Assembly (NCBI GenBank): GCA_031285405.1
Contig: JAITWH010000044.1
Span: forward strand, 1 to 64,000
DNA: 64,000 nucleotides
Direction: 5' to 3'
Source of the DNA: Alistipes sp.
Lineage (GTDB): Bacteria > Bacteroidota > Bacteroidia > Bacteroidales > Rikenellaceae
Shown in pieces: positions 26,226 to 35,310 of the stretch. The notes beneath the pieces are model-generated. The model did not search any database and was not told the DNA's origin. It was given only the letters and a program-made list of their open reading frames with translations. Position 1 is the first letter of the stretch. Each line of letters begins with the position of its first letter. The position numbers were made by a program, and so were the translations under genes.

Positions 26226-27317
26226 TTACAATTCGGTCATATTCAGTCGGTATGTCCAACCGTTGATATTGATCAGTATACTGAGGCGCGAGCTCAGGTC
26301 GAGCTCGATGTCGAACTCGCGCGTGTTGTTGAAGTCGGGCGAGCGGCCGTACACAGAGTAGACGAGCGACACGAGGTCGACAAGGTCGTAGCGGAACACC
26401 GTCTCGTCCGTCCTCACGTTTGTAATCTCCAACGCGGTGCCGGTCTCGTCCTGCACCTGCATGAGCAGCAGCGATGCCGAGATGTTGAGGCTTGTTTTCT
26501 CGTCGGCGCGTGTCTCGTATGGGCCCCTGTTTTCGTTGTCGTCGTTCTCGCTCGCGGGGGTCTCGGTCAGCGTGCGCAGGTGGCGGTACTCGGGGCGGTT
26601 GCTGATGAAACTGTTCTGCATGTCGTGCGACGAGTTGCGGTCGGTAATCTTGACCTGATACCACGGGTCGGCCTCGGCGGGCAGTCCCTTGACGTCGAAG
26701 TTCACCCTGTGGGTCGTGGGCGACACTACGAGGGTGTGCACCACGAGGTTGCGGTTCCTCACGATGTGGATATTTTCGAGCTTGCCGTAGTGGCGGTGTT
26801 CGATATCGCCCTCGTACGTGGGCAGGTTGTCGATAATCTCGGGCAGCTTGGCGTTCATCTCGAACTCGGCGGCGCGGGTGCCGGGCGTGGGCTCGGCGAT
26901 GTTGGAGTCGTAGAGGTCGCCGCGGTTCGTCCACGCGACGAAGTTGTAGAACCCATCGGGCAGGTCGAGCACGTCTAACGGCACCTCGTATGTGTCGTTC
27001 AAGGTGTAGACCCCGCCTCTCCACTGCTTGATGAAGTTGTAGTGTTGGTCAAACACGTAGACGGTGACGTTGTCGATCTGGCTGTACCAATCCTCGATGG
27101 GGGTGCGTTCCACCGCGAGGCGAGTCTGGGGGCCATACTCGGGCAGCAGCGGTGCGGCGGCGCCGGGCATTTCGAGTTTGGTTTTGATGATCAGACGCGG
27201 CGGGCAGTCGAGAAAGTTCTCGGCCACGCAGCCGCTCATGGCGAGGGCCGCGGCGAGCATCGCGACGAGGGTCATGACTGCGGCGGTGAGTTTGTTCAGT
27301 ATGTTTTTTGCGTTCAT
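26226..27317 (-). CDS. Mfa2/FimB-like pilus anchor lipoprotein
   Basis: 363 residues with a lipobox AMSGC near residue 30, followed by CPPRL, the CxPRL motif of FimB/Mfa2. The Mfa2-like fold follows (VTVYVFDQHYNF, FYNFVAWTN), and the C-terminus GWTYRLN parallels the fimbrillin end PWTYRIN. Such proteins anchor the type V pilus in the outer membrane and limit its length. It lies 85 bp downstream of the fimbrillin and 29 bp upstream of giant gene 3. Confidence 0.88.
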   Translation of the reverse strand: MNAKNILNKLTAAVMTLVAMLAAALAMSGCVAENFLDCPPRLIIKTKLEMPGAAAPLLPEYGPQTRLAVERTPIEDWYSQIDNVTVYVFDQHYNFIKQWRGGVYTLNDTYEVPLDVLDLPDGFYNFVAWTNRGDLYDSNIAEPTPGTRAAEFEMNAKLPEIIDNLPTYEGDIEHRHYGKLENIHIVRNRNLVVHTLVVSPTTHRVNFDVKGLPAEADPWYQVKITDRNSSHDMQNSFISNRPEYRHLRTLTETPASENDDNENRGPYETRADEKTSLNISASLLLMQVQDETGTALEITNVRTDETVFRYDLVDLVSLVYSVYGRSPDFNNTREFDIELDLSSRLSILININGWTYRLNMTEL

Positions 27318-27402
27318 TCTGTTTGGTTTCTTGATATGTGCCCTGCGGAGGGTTCAATCTCCGCAAGGCTGTGAGTTTTCGCGCTGTTAGGCGCGCAAAG
27401 GA

Positions 27403-29166
27403 CTATCGGCCGAGTTCAAAGCTGTTGATACGGTAAGTCCAGGGGTTGATCGAAATATCGACCATCAGACTTGCAGCAGTCGGATCCACGGGTACATCCG
27501 GATCCTTGGGATCGGGGTTGTTGGGATTGCCTATGTCGGTCGGGTCGATCGGCTTCTTGGGATCGGTGGGATCGCCGGGATAGCCCGGGAAGTCGAAACC
27601 GTCGTTCAAATCGGCATTCAGACCAGTGACATTCATGTCGATGAGCTGGTTACGGAGCACGTTGTAATCATTTGCTCCCTCCTTATTGATCCACTGCATG
27701 AAGTGAACGTAGCCATCTTCGTAGGTAAAAATGTCTACGTAATCGAATTGTTCATAGAGGGGATTGGCGAAGAAGTTTTCAATCGTCATTTCGATACCGT
27801 TGGAATCATCTCCATCATTAGCAGTAGTGGTCAGCACAATGTTAAATGCAGCAGCTTCCTGCTGGGCCAGACCGCTCTGAATAGCCTTAGCCTTAACCTC
27901 AGTAGAGGTGATATATTCTTTCCCCCTGACGTTAACAACAAAGATATCTTTGAGAGCTGCCACACTGTTGCCATAACCACCGGTAACGACATCCCAGTAA
28001 ATGCCAGCGGGGTCGGTCTGGGTAGCTGCTTTCCAAACGGCCTCTGTGGTAGCGGTGACACCTGTCGAGATGAACGCATAGGTGGTGTTACCGTTGAGAG
28101 CCATGGGAGCACCACTAACCAAAGTACTGGCGTTTTCACCGATGTAACGACCTTTCTTCTGGCCAACAAAGTCGGAAGTACCCAGATTGGCGTCAGTCCT
28201 TTCCGCCGGAGTGACCAACGTCAACATGTCGTTAACAGACGTAACGGATGCATAGGGGAAAAGGTCGTCCTTGTTAGTTTCGGCAGAACCGGCCTGAGGG
28301 CCTGAGTTCCATGCCTTGACGTTGTAGTGGGGAGCAACATACGATGCCGTCGAGTATTGCATCACGTACCAACCAACGGGGACATAGGTCAGCTGAGGAG
28401 CGTTTGCGTCAACCTCAGTCGTACTCCACTGAATAGGAGAAAAAGTCGTCGGGCTGGTAGCGATGATCTTCGAAGTGACGCGGTTGACCGAAATGGGATC
28501 GTAACTCGTAGGATCATCGGGATCGGTAGGAGTAGTGACGGGATCGGCATCGAGTTGATTGATGAAGCTGCCGTCAGGATTGGTAGTAGTGGGCAAAAGA
28601 TCGGTTTCGACAACGTTCGAGAACATGGTGAAACCATCAGTAGTGCCAATCATGCTTGCAATCGTAGCAATCTCTTCCAACAGTTCGGTTTCGTTGTCAA
28701 ACACCTTTGCGGAAACCGTTGCGGGAAGGTTGAGACCTACCCATACGCGCATGTCTTCACCGGCGATGGTAGACATCTGCATACCGTCCTTCAAATCCCA
28801 ACGCTTATGATTGACCGAACTGGCGGTACCGGCATTGAAATCTGACGCAGCATAGTGCCTGTGACCATAAGTCGTACCAGTCGGAGTAAGGGTGACATCC
28901 GAAGGTGTTTCAGGAGTAACTCCATCTTCATCGAATACATAAACGTCCACGCTCTTGAGTTCGACTTCGTTGGCAATCGCAGGAATCTCGGCATAGTCGC
29001 CTGCCCTCGTGTTGGCCCCCGTTGCCGGAAGCGAGATCGAGAGCTTCAGACCAGCGGCGTCACCGTCAGCGCCAATCGGGCCGTTGTTGTTGTCCGGCCC
29101 CTTGTCGCAGGCCGACATTCCAAAAGCCACAAACGCGGCCATTGCTAAAAATTTAATGTTTTTCAT
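27403..29166 (-). CDS. Mfa1-like major fimbrillin
   Basis: 587 residues, starting MKNIKFLAMAAFVAF, lipobox MSAC. SLPATGANTR|AGDYAEIP marks a likely Arg-protease maturation site; in type V pili this exposes the groove for donor-strand exchange. The N-terminal beta domain has VDVYVFDEDG; the C-terminal region has DISINPWTYRINSFELG. Near the C-terminus is an Asp/Pro-rich stretch (DPTDPKKPIDPTD). Codon use is more A/T-rich than in the neighbours, as expected for an abundant structural pilin. First gene of the pilus operon, behind a long leader. Confidence 0.88.
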   Translation of the reverse strand: MKNIKFLAMAAFVAFGMSACDKGPDNNNGPIGADGDAAGLKLSISLPATGANTRAGDYAEIPAIANEVELKSVDVYVFDEDGVTPETPSDVTLTPTGTTYGHRHYAASDFNAGTASSVNHKRWDLKDGMQMSTIAGEDMRVWVGLNLPATVSAKVFDNETELLEEIATIASMIGTTDGFTMFSNVVETDLLPTTTNPDGSFINQLDADPVTTPTDPDDPTSYDPISVNRVTSKIIATSPTTFSPIQWSTTEVDANAPQLTYVPVGWYVMQYSTASYVAPHYNVKAWNSGPQAGSAETNKDDLFPYASVTSVNDMLTLVTPAERTDANLGTSDFVGQKKGRYIGENASTLVSGAPMALNGNTTYAFISTGVTATTEAVWKAATQTDPAGIYWDVVTGGYGNSVAALKDIFVVNVRGKEYITSTEVKAKAIQSGLAQQEAAAFNIVLTTTANDGDDSNGIEMTIENFFANPLYEQFDYVDIFTYEDGYVHFMQWINKEGANDYNVLRNQLIDMNVTGLNADLNDGFDFPGYPGDPTDPKKPIDPTDIGNPNNPDPKDPDVPVDPTAASLMVDISINPWTYRINSFELGR

Positions 29167-30092
29167 GCTTAAAAAATTTGGTTTAATAAAATGAGTTAGT
29201 TAAAAAAATTGTGTTTGTTTAGTTGTTTGTTTATTGCTTCTGTTGTTGCTTTGTTGATATCGTCGTCGTGGTTTGGGCCGGCGATCTCGGGGTTCCTATC
29301 TCGTTTGTTGTTCGTTTGTTTTTGTTTGGCGTTGTTGCGTCTCGATTTATTTCCTACTTTCGCGCTGTGAACGCTTTTCGGCCCTCGCGGAGGCGCTGCG
29401 TTTCACCGCCGGCGGATTGTTTTCACCTTTTATATATTACCTCGATTTTTGAGGGTGCAAAAGAATTTGTTTTGGGCGGAAGCTCATGTATCACTATTCA
29501 TGATTCGGTTATCACTAATTTTTTTGTTATCGTTTTTATTTTTACATTTGTCGGGCGCTCCCGTAGCTGTTTTCAAAGCCACTCAGAGACACCGTGTTAA
29601 GTCGGGCGTGTGTGTCTGCGCACAGGAAACGCGCAAACATAATAACGCAAACACGCGAAGAGGTGACAAAAGGTATAAATCTGACTTGCAAAAACGTAAC
29701 GGGCGTGATCTTTTGTCGGCAAAAACGTAATAAATAGTGACAAAACGTATGAAAACGCCGTTTAAATACGTTCTAACGATGGTGTACGAATACGCTTTTA
29801 TCGGCTGTAATTGGTGATATTTTCAACATTTCAAGGTCGGGCGGCTCGGGAAGCCACAATGCCGTCCAGAGTGCGGTTAAACGCTACACTTAAAAGCAAT
29901 GACAAAGACGTTTTCGGCACTTAATCGCTGACTACAAACAAGATAGCTGCAACGCAAGAGTGACATGGCACCGCACACATATTTAGGGAGTTATGCGGTA
30001 CCGAATTAGAAAATTGAGGGGAGGCCCAACCCCAAACGTGAAAATTGTATGAGTGAGTTTGCGCCGAACGTAAAGACAACGGGGAGGTTTGT
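29167..30092. promoter_or_regulatory. Regulatory region between the pilus operon and the AraC genes
   Basis: 926 bp with no credible gene. A possible minus -7 box TATGTTTG lies at 29641-29634, with TTTG at 29670-29667 (spacer 25, too long for a standard promoter). If used, the fimbrillin leader is about 460 nt and A-rich close to the start codon. Four copies of CAAAA(A)(C/G)GTA lie at 29667, 29689, 29720 and 29741. The + strand gene at 30093 has a GGGGAGG ribosome-binding site at about 30080. Confidence 0.55.
29667..29749. repeat. Helically phased direct repeats upstream of the pilus operon
   Basis: CAAAAGGTA (29667), CAAAAACGTA (29689 and 29720) and CAAAACGTA (29741): spacings 22, 31 and 21 bp, about two, three and two helical turns. 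They look like protein-binding half sites, AraC-type regulators being the obvious candidates. Confidence 0.5.
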
Positions 30093-31259
30093 ATGAGTGT
30101 TTTTGCGCTATATATAAAGGTAATGCTGGCGGTCGCGCCGGCCGTCTGCTCTTTGGTGTGTGCGGTGGTCGTGCTGTTTTTGGTGCGCAGCTTCCGCAAC
30201 TCGACCGAGACACGCCTGCATTTCACATACATCGCGTATTCACTGATTGTCAGTGCGTTGTGGTTTGCATTGCTGGGTATTCACATCCGGTTCGAAGCCT
30301 TGCCAATGGCCCTCGCCGACCCCACTTCCTCGACGCTGCCCACCCTCGCGCACCTCTCCATCATGACCTCGGCGGAGAGTGGCAGCCTTTTCGTTTCGGC
30401 GCCGACAGCCACTATGCCGATAAAAATCGCCCTTTCGATCGTCGCCTATGGGGTCGCGGCGGTGGTGTTCGCACTCCGGAGCTTTCGGGCACGCGGCGGC
30501 TTTGCTGTTGGCAACCACAATCAACTTAACCACAAACAGTTACTATCACTTGCAATTATCCACGGCGTTTTATTAGCGGAGGGCATCGCGCTCGCGTTCG
30601 TGGGTAGCGACCCGCTCTGGGGCGCGATGAACGTGGTATTCGTCTCGGCCGGACAGGTGCTCTATGCCTACCTCATCGTCCGTCGGCAGTACCTGCGCTA
30701 CGGCGCCGCCACGCAGGTAATCGTGATCGGTAGCAGCAGTGGCAACAGCGGCAACAAGGGTGGCGATAACAACCCCGATCAGACAGCAACAAAACTACAA
30801 CCAACAAAAACCACAGACACTCAAACAGATACCCCCACACAGTCAAAAGCCACACCCGCCCAACCACAAGCCGGAGCAGCATCGCAAACAAAACCGCCAC
30901 AGACAAAACCACCGCAACCGCAGGCAACCCCCACCCCATCGCAAACCAAGCTAACGAGGCGCGACATCGAGGCCTATTTCTACCTGCATAGGCCGTTCGT
31001 CGACCCTGCATTCAAGCTCTCCGACCTTGCGGAGGCGATGCGAGTAAACCGTTCGGAGATGTCGGCGTTCATCAACAGCACGTTCGGCGTCAATTTCCGA
31101 CGCTACGTCAACCGCTGGCGGCTGCAGGAGTACGAGCGGCTGATGGCGCTGCCCTCCAACGAGGTCAAAAACCCCTCCAAAATACTCCTCATGGCGGGTT
31201 TCGCCGACCTCAGACACTACCTCAGGGTACTCGAACAGGAGAAAGAGGCAGCCGAATGA
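30093..31259 (+). CDS. Membrane-tethered AraC-family regulator 1
   Basis: 388 residues. Residues 1-205 contain about six hydrophobic segments (for example AVAPAVCSLVCAVVVLFLV). Residues about 215-285 are a low-complexity Thr/Gln/Pro/Lys linker. Residues about 290-385 form an AraC-type double helix-turn-helix (FKLSDLAEAMRVNRSEMSAF, then GFADLRHYLR). The layout suggests an integral membrane sensor whose DNA-binding domain hangs in the cytoplasm. It has a strong GGGGAGG site and is divergent from the pilus operon, so control of that operon is likely but unproven. Confidence 0.82.
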   Translation: MSVFALYIKVMLAVAPAVCSLVCAVVVLFLVRSFRNSTETRLHFTYIAYSLIVSALWFALLGIHIRFEALPMALADPTSSTLPTLAHLSIMTSAESGSLFVSAPTATMPIKIALSIVAYGVAAVVFALRSFRARGGFAVGNHNQLNHKQLLSLAIIHGVLLAEGIALAFVGSDPLWGAMNVVFVSAGQVLYAYLIVRRQYLRYGAATQVIVIGSSSGNSGNKGGDNNPDQTATKLQPTKTTDTQTDTPTQSKATPAQPQAGAASQTKPPQTKPPQPQATPTPSQTKLTRRDIEAYFYLHRPFVDPAFKLSDLAEAMRVNRSEMSAFINSTFGVNFRRYVNRWRLQEYERLMALPSNEVKNPSKILLMAGFADLRHYLRVLEQEKEAAE

Positions 31260-31379
31260 CCCTCAAAAAGCGGACAGCCGACCAAGAAAAAACAGACAAA
31301 CGAAAAACAGGCAGCCGCCCTCCCAAAACAGGCAGGCAAACTAACGAAACAAAAATGACAAAAAAACAGAAACAAAAAT

Positions 31380-32756
31380 ATGATAGGACAGGGATTTGAG
31401 CGCGCGATAGTTTTCTCGGCACCGTTGGTGAGCGCGCTGGTGTGCCTCACACTGGTGGCGTTGGACATGCGTCGCGGCGACACCCACCCCGTTCGTCGCG
31501 CGATCCACCGTCAGGCCATGTCGACCTACTGCGTGTTTGCGCTCACGTGGATGTCAATGGTTCTTTATTCGGTCTGGCCGGCGGCGTTCGTGTGGGCCCT
31601 GCCGATCGTCGTGCCCACGATGCTGCTCTCTTACGTACTGTTTTACAGAACGATACGCGCCATCACCGACACAGGACACGAGTGCGAATTTCCGCGAGTA
31701 CACTTCTACGGAGTGGTCGTGGTGGCCGTTGCGATGCTGTCGGCGCGCCTCGCGGTACCCATCGAGCGGCTCACGGGAGTGATCTACGGACTGCCCGGCT
31801 ACGGCGTGCCGGCGAGCAATCTGGCGGTCTACCTCGTCTCGGCGACCTGCCTTGCGTACAGTTGGGTCTACCTTGGGATGTCGCTCGCCCAGATTTGGCA
31901 CTATCGCCGCAGCGGCACGATACGGCGTCGCGGCGGCGGCGTGATCTTCGGCAAGATCGCGAAAAGCAGTCTGATAAGTGGCGAGACCTCAGACGGCACG
32001 GTGTCCGGCGGCGGCGCAACCCCCAACACAGTCTCAGGCGCAACCTCAAACACAACCTCCGACAAGCCGGGCGGCACAATCTCCGGCACAATCCCCAGCC
32101 ACAGCCATGCACGATCGCTCGACCTGCTTTTTATGGCTATATTGGTGGAACTCATCGTGTTGCCGGCGTCGATCTTCGGACTGATGCTGGGACTGCCCCC
32201 CTTCGCCGACCTCGGATTTTCGTGGGCGGTGGTGACGGTTCCGGCCATGATAATCTACATCGCGATTTGCGACAACCTGCTGTCGGGCAACTACATAGTG
32301 ATTGAACCCGAGGTCGCAAAGAGCCCGCAACCCGTCGAGAGCGCCAACCGGCTGACGCGCGAGAGGGTCGAACGCTACCTCGACGACAAAAAGCCGTGGC
32401 TCGACCCGTCGTTCCGCATCGGCGACATGGCCGGCGACCTCTTCACCAACCGCGCCTATCTCTCGGGCTTCATCAACAAGGAGTATGGCGCAAACTTCAG
32501 CAGACTAATCAACGCACTGAGAATCAAAGAGGTGGAGCGACTGCGCGAAGAGGCCGAGGAGCGCCGCCGCCACGTCCCGATCATGCAGCTGATCCTGAAC
32601 GCCGGCTTCGGCAACTACCGCAGCTACCTGCGCGCCTGCGCCCTCGCCGCCGAAGACGGCACCTCGGACAACGCTTCAGATGACTTTGACAATCAGTACG
32701 ATCCAGACGACGAAGGCGACGAAACCGCCAACGAAGAAAGACCAACCGAAGACTAA
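31380..32756 (+). CDS. Membrane-tethered AraC-family regulator 2
   Basis: 458 residues, architecture as the gene before it: about seven hydrophobic segments in residues 1-300, broken by a Thr/Ser/Gly-rich insert near 200-240, then an AraC helix-turn-helix domain (FRIGDMAGDLFTNRAYLSGF, GFGNYRSYLRAC) and an acidic Asp/Glu-rich tail. It starts 120 bp after the first regulator; that gap is A-rich with no gene. The pair may act together. Confidence 0.82.
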   Translation: MIGQGFERAIVFSAPLVSALVCLTLVALDMRRGDTHPVRRAIHRQAMSTYCVFALTWMSMVLYSVWPAAFVWALPIVVPTMLLSYVLFYRTIRAITDTGHECEFPRVHFYGVVVVAVAMLSARLAVPIERLTGVIYGLPGYGVPASNLAVYLVSATCLAYSWVYLGMSLAQIWHYRRSGTIRRRGGGVIFGKIAKSSLISGETSDGTVSGGGATPNTVSGATSNTTSDKPGGTISGTIPSHSHARSLDLLFMAILVELIVLPASIFGLMLGLPPFADLGFSWAVVTVPAMIIYIAICDNLLSGNYIVIEPEVAKSPQPVESANRLTRERVERYLDDKKPWLDPSFRIGDMAGDLFTNRAYLSGFINKEYGANFSRLINALRIKEVERLREEAEERRRHVPIMQLILNAGFGNYRSYLRACALAAEDGTSDNASDDFDNQYDPDDEGDETANEERPTED

Positions 32757-32760
32757 AAAC

Positions 32761-32790
32761 AAAAAAAGCTACACAGAAATTCTGCGTAGC
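32761..32790 (-). terminator. Terminator after the GlsB/YeaQ-family gene
   Basis: On the minus strand GCTACGCAGA pairs with TCTGTGTAGC (one mismatch), then seven T. It overlaps the GCTACGC end of the stop-abutting element at 32784-32814. Confidence 0.75.
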
Positions 32791-32814
32791 TAAAATCGCC
32801 GTCGGCGTTCCGAC
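32784..32814 (-). repeat. Stop-abutting GC-hairpin element after glsB-like gene
   Basis: Minus strand, starting at the G of the TAG stop: GTCGG-AACG-CCGAC then GGCGATTTTAGCTACGC. The stem differs from the GCGGC/GCCGC type but keeps pairing. Confidence 0.75.
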
Positions 32815-33062
32815 TATGCTCTTTTGCGGTTGAACAGTCCAACGATCAGCAGCAGAGCCACAGCGCCCACGACCGACACCACCAACTGCCACAGCAGCGT
32901 GTCGCCGCTCGCGCCAAGCATGCTCATGATCCACCCGCCCAGCACCGCGCCGACGACGCCAACCAGCAGATTGATCCAAAATCCGGCACCCGATCCCCTG
33001 ACGATCAGCCCGCCCAGCCATCCGGCCACCAGCCCGATGAGGATAAACCACAGAAAACTCAT
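32814..33062 (-). CDS. GlsB/YeaQ/YmgE family membrane protein
   Basis: 82 residues with three hydrophobic segments, glycine-rich (LIGLVAGWLGGLIVRGSGAGF, then NLLVGVVGAVLGGWI). Matches the transglycosylase-associated/GlsB family (PF04226), small inner-membrane proteins linked to stress responses. A -7-like TAGGTTTG lies at 33120-33113 without a clear -33 box. Confidence 0.88.
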   Translation of the reverse strand: MSFLWFILIGLVAGWLGGLIVRGSGAGFWINLLVGVVGAVLGGWIMSMLGASGDTLLWQLVVSVVGAVALLLIVGLFNRKRA

Positions 33063-33140
33063 AATCGAAATTTTTTAGAGGCGTGTCCGCACGCCGGTTA
33101 CACTTTCGATCACAAACCTATCAACCATCATGCCAAGCAG

Positions 33141-33170
33141 TAACGGCGACGGCGATTTTTCAGCTACGCA
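33141..33170 (+). repeat. Degenerate stop-element copy without adjacent stop
   Basis: TAACGGCGACGGCGATTT then TTCAGCTACGC, the same end of the element in + orientation, in the gap before the GlsB-type gene. No + strand gene ends here, so it may be a remnant. Confidence 0.5.
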
Positions 33171-33198
33171 ACACTATTTTTTTGCCTCTGCCTCAGCC

Positions 33199-33264
33199 GC
33201 ATAGCAAAAATCAGGCAGCGGCATTCCGACCCGCGTAGCAAAAATCCGCCGTCGGCGTTCCGAC
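33199..33264 (-). repeat. Two tandem stop-abutting elements after the CBM9-like gene
   Basis: Minus strand, right after the TAA stop: GTCGG-AACG-CCGAC, GGCGGATTTTTGCTACGC, then a second, decayed copy GTCGG-AATG-CCGCT, GCCTGATTTTTGCTATGC. Confidence 0.75.
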
Positions 33265-34071
33265 TTACTCGAAATATACCTCGCCAAAAAACGCGGGCGA
33301 ATGGAAAGTCCGGGCACCGGTGATGGGGCTCCAAGACACCCAATGCGGGCGAGGCAGATTGTCGCCGCACTTATAGAAATTGGCCCTCAGCGTGCGCCCG
33401 CTCAGCGGCGGCACCGGCGACAACGAGAACACCTCGACAGGTATCGCCAGCGTCATCGTCCACTCCTGACCACCCTCGCGAATGCCAAACGCCTCGCGCG
33501 ACATGGAGGGCAGACGGCGCACCTTCGAGATGCCGTCTGGCACTCGTCCACGCGACGCACCGGCCCTGCCATCGGGCTCCAGCGGCCCTCCGTGCAGGAT
33601 TCCGTAGCCGTTGCAGGCCATCTCAAGGTTGTAGTACACGGGGTCGCCCTCCTCGCCCGGCGTCACGAAAAATTCGACGCACGAATCCTGCCACGGCCTC
33701 CCGTCGTCGGCATCGAAAGTGGCCCTCGACGCCTCCTCGCGCACATAGTACTTGATGTAGATCTCGTCGCCGGAGTGCGCGATGCGAAAACTCACCTCGG
33801 GCTTGTCGGGCGCCCGCTCGGGCCAATTGACGCACCCGATCTCGTGGAGCGGCAGCCCCGAGCTCTCGAAAAACGCGTCGACGCGCCCGATCTTGGGCGT
33901 CGCGCCCAGATCGACTCGCGGAACCGACAATTTCGCCCCAACTGCCTCGGCAACAGGCGACAAAACGGGCGACACAACGACCTCCGTAACAGGCGACACA
34001 ACAGGAACCGCCCCCTCAGCCACCGGCGCCATCATGAGCGCCGCGGCAAAAACTGTAAAAAACATATTCAT
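33265..34071 (-). CDS. CBM9-like carbohydrate-binding secreted protein
   Basis: 268 residues. Signal peptide to about residue 20 (MAPVAEGA). The remainder resembles the carbohydrate-binding family 9-like domain: ATFDADDGRPWQDSCVEFFV, then YYNLEMACNGYG, and WTMTLAIPVEVF. Probably binds sugars or glycan fragments at the cell surface. It follows the PCMD gene by 68 bp, a gap that holds a perfect palindrome. Confidence 0.8.
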   Translation of the reverse strand: MNMFFTVFAAALMMAPVAEGAVPVVSPVTEVVVSPVLSPVAEAVGAKLSVPRVDLGATPKIGRVDAFFESSGLPLHEIGCVNWPERAPDKPEVSFRIAHSGDEIYIKYYVREEASRATFDADDGRPWQDSCVEFFVTPGEEGDPVYYNLEMACNGYGILHGGPLEPDGRAGASRGRVPDGISKVRRLPSMSREAFGIREGGQEWTMTLAIPVEVFSLSPVPPLSGRTLRANFYKCGDNLPRPHWVSWSPITGARTFHSPAFFGEVYFE

Positions 34072-34081
34072 AACTATAAAA

Positions 34082-34108
34082 TTAGTTATATAACTAAAAA
34101 CTTAGTTA
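34082..34108. promoter_or_regulatory. Palindromic operator-like site
   Basis: TTAGTTATATAACTAA (34082-34097) is a perfect 16-bp palindrome overlapping AACTAAAAACTTAGTTA (34092-34108). The same 17-mer recurs at 48108-48124 before the C69 peptidase gene. Confidence 0.5.
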
Positions 34109-34139
34109 AACGTCTCAACTCGCCTCAACATCCAACACA

Positions 34140-35306
34140 TCAATCATATATCAACTCCAACTCATCGACAAACATAAGCGATCCCGTCTTACCATCCGCC
34201 CCGCCGCCCGACGTTCCGGCAATGAAATAGTTGCTCTGTTTAGACGATGTAACGGTCACGATCAGTCGCGCGTTGATGGGCAACGGCACATCGTCCGACA
34301 GGTACTCGGGCCGCAGATACTCCACGTCGAGCGAGAACTCCCGCCACTCCGCCTGCTCGTCGCCGCTGGTAAACTGCCCCCATGCAATGATGCCCTCCTT
34401 ATCGCGCGTCAGATCGACAAAAGGCCCACGCGGCGCAGTGTTTACAACAAAAGGCACATCCCCACCATCCGGCGAAGCCCACAACGCCACCGTCACACTC
34501 AGCGAGTCTGACTTACCCATCCACTGATCTCTACTGAAGCCATACGGATGCAGTCCCACATAGCTGCCATGCACCTGGTCGATCGGCTGCGGAAAATACT
34601 TGTACCACCCCTTGAGTCCTCGCGGCTTCGCACTCCACGGATGTCCCATGTCACACTTTGCGTTGACGCCATCGAGCCCTCCGAACCTCCCGAAGAAGAT
34701 GTTCCCTCCTGCCGCCTTCATCAACGCCCACTTCGATTCGAGTCTCGCGGCGCGCCCCGAAGGATTTGCCGGACTACCCTCGCCCGCCTCTGTTGGGGTG
34801 CTGTTGCTGGCTCCTATAAGTGTTAGTGCGCTGTTTCCGGTATCCCACCACCGCGCCTGCTCCCAGACGCCGCTCGCGGGCCACGGGTTCCACACCTTGC
34901 CGACCTGATGCCACTCGTCGAAGTCGCCCCCGGGCAGCGGACGTCGCTCGTCGATGAGCCGCGTCGCCGAGATGATCCACTCGTAGTTAGTGGCAGTGGT
35001 GACGTTAACGCGCAACGGCGACGAAAGGTCTAACACGTCGCCTGTCGAAATGTCGCACGAAGCAGTCTCGACAAGTTCAAGCCGAGTGACGCGCAGCGCG
35101 GAGAGGTCGCCCCCCTCGCCCACCTCGATGCTCACTGTGCGCGTGGATGTGTTGATCGACGAGCGGATCTGCCCCTCGACCTCGAATGCCACAATGTCGC
35201 CCTCGATGTCGGGCACGAGTTTCAGCGGCTCGATGCACGACGTCGCCAATGCAAAAGCCGCCAATGCCGCAGCCGCAAGAGTAATAAAAAAGTTCCCTCT
35301 CCTCAT
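34140..35306 (-). CDS. PCMD-domain surface lipoprotein
   Basis: 388 residues from the ATG at 35306 (MRRGNFFITLAAAAL, lipobox ATSC). The frame is open further upstream, but that overlaps the previous gene. Residues about 25-130 are a beta domain (VAFEVEGQIRSSI..TVSIEV). Residues about 140-385 match the putative carbohydrate-metabolism domain PCMD (GDFDEWHQVG, then LTIGASNSTPTEAG-like region and VDELELIYD at the end). Starts 4 bp after the outer-membrane protein gene, so the two are co-expressed. Confidence 0.8.
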   Translation of the reverse strand: MRRGNFFITLAAAALAAFALATSCIEPLKLVPDIEGDIVAFEVEGQIRSSINTSTRTVSIEVGEGGDLSALRVTRLELVETASCDISTGDVLDLSSPLRVNVTTATNYEWIISATRLIDERRPLPGGDFDEWHQVGKVWNPWPASGVWEQARWWDTGNSALTLIGASNSTPTEAGEGSPANPSGRAARLESKWALMKAAGGNIFFGRFGGLDGVNAKCDMGHPWSAKPRGLKGWYKYFPQPIDQVHGSYVGLHPYGFSRDQWMGKSDSLSVTVALWASPDGGDVPFVVNTAPRGPFVDLTRDKEGIIAWGQFTSGDEQAEWREFSLDVEYLRPEYLSDDVPLPINARLIVTVTSSKQSNYFIAGTSGGGADGKTGSLMFVDELELIYD

Positions 35307-35310
35307 AATT

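Noticed and set aside
29223..29600. + strand open frame in the fimbrillin leader region
   Set aside because: Phe/Val/Cys-rich, low-complexity product from the T-rich strand of an A-rich leader; no start signal.
29667..29749. Possible CRISPR-like or replication iterons
   Set aside because: Only four 9-10-bp repeats with short unequal spacers; promoter position fits operator sites better.
29167..30092. Invertible (phase-variable) promoter for the pilus operon
   Set aside because: I looked for a pair of long inverted repeats around the promoter and found none; no invertase gene in the window.
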